Source of the DNA: Baffinella frigidus
Lineage: Eukaryota > Cryptophyceae > Cryptomonadales > Baffinellaceae
NCBI GenBank assembly: GCA_026770585.1
Contig: MU646857.1
Coordinates: forward strand, 122,052-132,255
Direction: 5' to 3'
Length of the DNA stretch: 10,204 nucleotides
Each line of letters begins with the position of its first letter. The stretch's first letter is position 1. The notes below the pieces were generated by a model that did no database searches, was not told where the DNA came from, and saw only the letters and a list, made by a program, of their open reading frames with translations. This document shows positions 7,346 through 10,204 of this stretch, in pieces. The position numbers were made by a program, and so were the translations under genes.

Positions 7346-7419
7346 TACCGCCCAAGGTGCGCACCTGAATGGCTGAATAGCTACCGAGGCAGCGCGTGCC
7401 TGGGAATACAACCCCGTGT

Positions 7420-7483
7420 AGGGCCCTACGGTGGTCCTAGGGGGGGGGGGCAGTTTCTTATGAGCGAGGTACATGTACCCCTG
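7420..7483. mobile_element. MITE copy 4, right half only
   Basis: It has the same truncation point (AGGGCCCTACGG) and the same altered right terminal repeat (GAGGTA-CATG-TACCCC) as copy 3, followed by TA at 7484-7485. The two half-elements therefore descend from one truncated copy. A run of about 12 G follows CCTA in the core. Confidence 0.8.
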
Positions 7484-7570
7484 TAGGATGACCCTTTCGC
7501 CAGAGCGTGCAGAGTCGACACTCGCCTTCTTGATTGGTCCGCACGAGGCAGCGACTGTCTGGCGGAAGTA

Positions 7571-7687
7571 CAGGGGTACCTCGATTACAAGAAAACGTCA
7601 CCCCCCTAGGACGACCATAGGGCCCTAGGCATAGCCCTACTGTAGGGTCCTACGGGGAGACGTTTTCTTATGAGCGAGGTACCCCTG
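7571..7687. mobile_element. MITE copy 5 (117 bp, TA-flanked)
   Basis: Bounded by TA at 7569-7570 and 7688-7689. The ends are CAGGGGTACCTCG and CGAGGTACCCCTG. The left arm is slightly diverged (CTCGATTACAAGAAAACGTC). The core orientation (ACGACCATAGGGCCCTAGGC) is the same as in copy 2. Confidence 0.9.
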
Positions 7688-7754
7688 TACGTGACCTGTG
7701 TAAAGTCACTCCGGGATCCTACATGGGGTAATATCCCCAGAGACTGTGGCAGTA

Positions 7755-7797
7755 CAGGGGTACCTCGCTCAGGTTTCTTATGAGCGAGGTACCCCTG
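7755..7797. mobile_element. MITE copy 6, 43-bp internal deletion derivative
   Basis: This consists almost only of the two terminal repeats: CAGGGGTACCTCGCTCA joined to GGTTTCTTATGAGCGAGG and the CCCCTG end. TA lies at 7753-7754 and 7798-7799. The whole core is missing, so the terminal repeats face each other across a few bases. If it inserted in this form, the terminal repeats alone are enough for mobility. Confidence 0.85.
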
Positions 7798-8084
7798 TAA
7801 TCAGTCATCGGCAGCATGCAGAGTCGACACTCGCGTTCTCGATTGGTCCGCACGAGGCAACGACTGCGGCAGCGCGTGCAGAGCCGAGGCGCACCATCTC
7901 GATTGGTTCGCACGAGTCAGCAACCGAAGGCAGCGCATGCACAGGCGAGACGCACCGTTGGTTCCTCCCTCGCTTTCTTCTCAACAAACGATGCTACACA
8001 CGAATAGTGGCGAACAGTGGCGCCGTGCCGCGGAGCCATGTCTATCAGACGGCCGGGCACGCCCGTCATCTAGAGCTCTGCCTA

Positions 8085-8201
8085 CAGGGGTACCTCGCTC
8101 ATGAGAACCCGCCTCTCCCTAGGACCCTACAGTAGGCCCATGCCTAGGGCCCTATGGTGGTCCTAGGGGGGCGGCGGTTTCTTGTGATCGAGGTACCCCT
8201 G
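8085..8201. mobile_element. MITE copy 7 (117 bp, TA-flanked)
   Basis: TA at 8083-8084 and 8202-8203. Ends are CAGGGGTACCTCGCTCAT and GATCGAGGTACCCCTG. The asymmetric core (TAGGGCCCTATGGTGGTCC) is the reverse complement of that in copies 2 and 5, so this copy is inserted in the opposite orientation. Confidence 0.9.
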
Positions 8202-8214
8202 TATTCCGTCAGAG

Positions 8215-8640
8215 CGGCGTGAAGGCCGGGGCCGACGAGGGGTTGAATGAGTCGCCTGCCGCGCTGAGCGGCAGCGATATTGACCTGCTCGACGTCAAGA
8301 CCTGGTTCAGCCACCAACCCCGCCGCCCTGCCGTGATTTATACCACGCTCCATCAACTTGCCTCTGAACTGCTACAGTGCCTCTGAACTGCTACAGTAGC
8401 GCCTCAGCGGCAGCGATATTGACACCACGCTCAGCGGCAGCGATATTGAAGACCTGGTTCAGTCACCGAAACCGCCACCCCGCCGTTGCTTACAGGGGTA
8501 CCTCGCTCATAAGAAACCACCCCTCCCTAGGGACCATACGGTAGGCCTATGCCTAGGGCCCTACGGTGGTCCTAGGGGGGGGGCTTATGAGCGAGGTACC
8601 CCTGTACACCCCGCTCCATCAACGTGCCTCTGGACTGCGA
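8215..8640. repeat. Duplicated unit array, one unit split by MITE copy 8
   Basis: AGCGGCAGCGATATTGA occurs at 8267-8283, 8406-8422 and 8433-8449. A 19-bp unit, GCCTCTGAACTGCTACAGT, is tandemly duplicated (8360-8378, 8379-8397). AAGACCTGGTTCAG with downstream CCGCC blocks recurs at about 8297 and 8448. CGCTCCATCAAC(T/G)TGCCTCT recurs at about 8346 and 8612. The second large unit is interrupted by MITE copy 8. No gene is recognised in it. Confidence 0.75.
8493..8604. mobile_element. MITE copy 8 (112 bp) with an identifiable empty site
   Basis: Ends are CAGGGGTACCTCGCTCATAA and GCGAGGTACCCCTG. TA lies at 8491-8492 and 8605-8606. The flanks match the related copy at about 8329-8355, which has a single TA (8339-8340) at the same point and no element. 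The core orientation is as in copy 7. The right arm lacks the GTTTC segment (GGGGGGGCTTATGAGCG), which explains the shorter length. Confidence 0.9.
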
Positions 8641-8675
8641 TCGCCTGCGTGCATTCGCAAACGTTGGGGCTCATA

Positions 8676-8805
8676 CAGGGGTACCTCGCTCCTGAGAAAG
8701 TGCCTACCCCTGAGACCCTACAGTAGGCCTATGCCTAGGGCCCTATGGTGGTCCTAGATGGTCCGTTGGGGGGGGGGGCTCTTTCTTATGAGCCAGGCAC
8801 CCCTG
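8676..8805. mobile_element. MITE copy 9 (130 bp, TA-flanked)
   Basis: TA at 8674-8675 and 8806-8807. The left end CAGGGGTACCTCGCTC is intact. The right end has substitutions (AGCCAGGCACCCCTG). A partial duplication of TGGTCC near 8749-8764 and a G run lengthen the core. Orientation is as in copies 7 and 8. It is the most diverged full-length copy here. Confidence 0.85.
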
Positions 8806-8807
8806 TA

Positions 8808-9070
8808 TGCGTGGCATACACACGTGGTTGGCGGAAGTTGGTAAGGACTTGATGGCGCGAGAAGTCAGCCTTGCAGCACAGCAAAACAGGACGCGCAGGG
8901 CTCGTTCCGTAAGGCGCATAGCCTAGTGTATCAATCAACGCAAGGCGGAAGGGCCTTTCTAGGACCTGTATCGAGAGGAATACAGAAGAAGAAGAAGAAT
9001 GACGTACAGGCGCTTCAAAAGGTGTTAGGCGGGGCAAGGGCTGCCCTCCCCCACCCAACTTCTAGCTCTG
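8808..9070. other. Unassigned region without a recognisable gene
   Basis: A minus-strand open frame covers part of it (8786-9058, 90 codons) but begins in unremarkable sequence, ends inside MITE copy 9 and matches no motif that I know. A (GAA)5 microsatellite is at 8985-8999. I see nothing else supportable. Confidence 0.4.
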
Positions 9071-9078
9071 CCTGAGTT

Positions 9079-9165
9079 TTATTCTGGCTCGTCCTAAAGA
9101 CTTTATATTCGACCTTTTGTACTGAATTTCTGCTCTTGAATACTAATCAGGACGAGCCAGAATAA
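9079..9165. mobile_element. Small inverted-repeat element with perfect 17-bp arms
   Basis: TTATTCTGGCTCGTCCT (9079-9095) and its exact reverse complement (9149-9165) bound a 53-bp AT-rich centre. The size and form fit a short MITE or foldback remnant. No target duplication is certain. It is unrelated to the CAGGGG family. Confidence 0.6.
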
Positions 9166-9224
9166 CCCGGTTCGCCCCAGGGCAGGAACCTTTACCCGGG
9201 GAAACTTATTTTCCTTTCAATTTC

Positions 9225-9300
9225 CTGGCAACGAAAATTACTACACACGTGCTTTGATATCACTAGTAAGAACGAATTGTGTAGTAATTTTCGTGACCAG
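9225..9300. mobile_element. Small inverted-repeat element with ~23-bp arms
   Basis: ACGAAAATTACTACACA (9231-9247) is exactly complementary to 9278-9294. The pairing extends outward as CTGG...CCAG with two mismatches (9225-9230 and 9295-9300). The centre is 30 bp. It differs in sequence from the neighbouring elements, so it is a second short palindromic family. Confidence 0.6.
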
Positions 9301-9458
9301 CAAAATTAAAGAAAAATATGATAAACCTGCCTCCCCACCCCCGAACATCTGCACTCCACACACACACACACCCCGACTGCAGCCAGGCGTCATCGGAGCG
9401 GGGTTGTCGGAGAAGGAGGGAGTGTGGAATGACCAACAGAGGAGTTGCAGGGGGCCCG
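9301..9458. other. Short spacer with a CA microsatellite
   Basis: AT-rich then GC-rich sequence with an ACACACACACAC tract near 9357-9371. No gene is recognised. Confidence 0.5.
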
Positions 9459-9825
9459 ATCCCTTAAGTGGCGGACGGGCGATTAATCGCCCTCACTCGC
9501 CCTAGGCAGGTCCTAGGGCCCTTCCGTAGGGCGTATGAACCTACTCGCCACTTTCATCGGGCCCCTTCATAGATTCTATCTCAGAAACGATCCATCGAAA
9601 CGATTCTGGTACGAACCGAAGAGGTTTAAAAATCCAAATGTACAGAATGGCTCCAAGCCCCCCTGAAATCTGAGATATCAATCTATGGAGGGACGCTATG
9701 AACTTGAGGGATACCTCGCGACTATCCCCTAAGTGACCAGTAGGCTCATACGCCCTACGGTAGGGCCCTAGGACCTGCCTAGGGCTTCCACGGGCGATTT
9801 TTCGCCCGTTGGTCACTTAAGGGAT
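9459..9825. mobile_element. 367-bp foldback-type element with long inverted arms
   Basis: The outer ends ATCCCTTAAGTG (9459-9470) and CACTTAAGGGAT (9814-9825) are exact complements. Pairing continues with few mismatches for about 85 bp, through CCTAGGCAGGTCCTAGGGCC to GTAGGGCGTATGA (left arm to about 9543, right arm from about 9740). Each arm holds its own hairpin: GGGCGATTAATCGCCC at 9477-9492, and ACGGGCGA-TTTT-TCGCCCGT at 9790-9809. A weaker inner pair is CATAGATTCTATCTCAG (9569-9585) against CTGAGATATCAATCTATG (about 9670-9687). No transposase is encoded. The flanks show no obvious target duplication. Confidence 0.75.
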
Positions 9826-10019
9826 ACACATAAGGTGCGTGATGCTCTCCCTCTGTTGCCCTCCGCTGGCGGCTCACAACCTGGTTGCTCGGGCTCAGAT
9901 TAAGATGAAGGGTTACCTGGAGACTGGTCGGGGCGGAGTGCTGGGTCCTGACCACCCTGCCTCCGGGCCCATCTTCCATCCTGCCTCGGGCCCCATCTGC
10001 ATGCCCCCCCCATCGCCTG
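9826..10019. other. Non-coding spacer
   Basis: GC-rich sequence containing a short direct repeat, CCTGCCTCGGGCCC-like (9956-9972 and 9979-9996, with CATC between). An open frame runs from here into the GA repeat but its continuation is only Arg/Glu/Ser low complexity. No gene is supported. Confidence 0.5.
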
Positions 10020-10193
10020 CGAGAGAGAGAGTCAGAGAGAGAGAGCGAGCGAACGAGAGAGCGAGGCAGAGAGAGAGAGAGAGAGAGTCAGAGAGAGAGA
10101 GAGAGAGAGTCAGAGAAAGAGAGTCGGAGAGAGAGAGTCAGAGAGAGAGAGAGAGCCATATATATATATAGAGAAAGTCAGAGAGAGACAGGG
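10020..10193. repeat. GA microsatellite with GTCAGA interruptions
   Basis: Long (GA)n tracts are broken at intervals by GTCAGAGA and contain one (TA)n stretch at about 10157-10170. The type is similar to the first 60 bases of the window. Confidence 0.9.
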
Positions 10194-10204
10194 CCACCAA
10201 CGTG

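Larger units (their letters stand above)
7505..7963. repeat. Degenerate ~60-bp repeat units interrupted by MITEs
   Basis: Units share GTGCAGAGTCGACACTCGC and GATTGGTCCGCACGAGGCA. Copies are at about 7505-7557, 7814-7870, 7871-7931 and a partial one at 7932-7963. MITE copies 5 and 6 lie between the first and second units. A related fragment, GCAACCGAAGGCAGCGC, is at about 6974-6990. This is old satellite-like DNA that served as landing ground for the transposons. Confidence 0.7.

Noticed and set aside
7505-8450. Possible CRISPR-like array
   Set aside because: The units are degenerate with irregular spacing, show no uniform spacers, and lie in a eukaryotic transposon-rich region.
6351-8757. 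Several short frames containing SEVPLY, YRGTS or similar peptides
   Set aside because: They are translations of the MITE terminal repeats and recur only because the DNA repeats.
9839-10171. 110-codon plus-strand frame
   Set aside because: Its C-terminal half is only the GA microsatellite read as Arg/Glu/Ser.

Overview
This is a nuclear fragment from a eukaryotic microbe, most likely an alga or other protist. The main evidence is a gene with four GT-AG introns whose removal restores a continuous protein kinase. Exon codons are strongly G/C-ending and intergenic DNA is full of short non-autonomous DNA transposons and simple repeats. A short (TTTAGGG)n block resembles a plant/algal-type telomere repeat. 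The sequence does not let me name the lineage. All introns I can place use GT donors, which argues weakly against dinoflagellates that often use GC or GA donors.

Layout. 1-1347: non-coding, with a GA-rich start, dispersed CAACTTGCACCGCA repeats, a perfect hairpin, a CTGG-rich block and the telomere-like block. 1348-2184, minus strand: a probable two-exon rhodanese-domain gene, whose C-terminal half looks diverged or frame-broken. 2185-2663: the intergenic region between this gene and the divergent kinase, holding a 16-bp perfect palindrome. 2664-6155, plus strand: a five-exon gene for a 947-residue tyrosine-kinase-like protein kinase, followed by six copies of an unfamiliar ~43-residue helical repeat with an acidic Ala/Glu-rich spacer between copies 4 and 5.

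6156-8807: no gene, but a dense cluster of one MITE family. The ends are CAGGGGTACCTCG...CGAGGTACCCCTG, inserted at TA: seven elements with both ends and two right-end halves. They sit in older repeated DNA. One copy can be compared with its empty site in the same window, and three terminal repeats carry what look like excision footprints of sibling elements. 8808-10204: two short perfect inverted-repeat elements, a 367-bp foldback element and a terminal GA microsatellite.

The two genes are head to head and share the start context acgATGGG, so they may share a promoter. The sequence gives no direct evidence that they act in one pathway.
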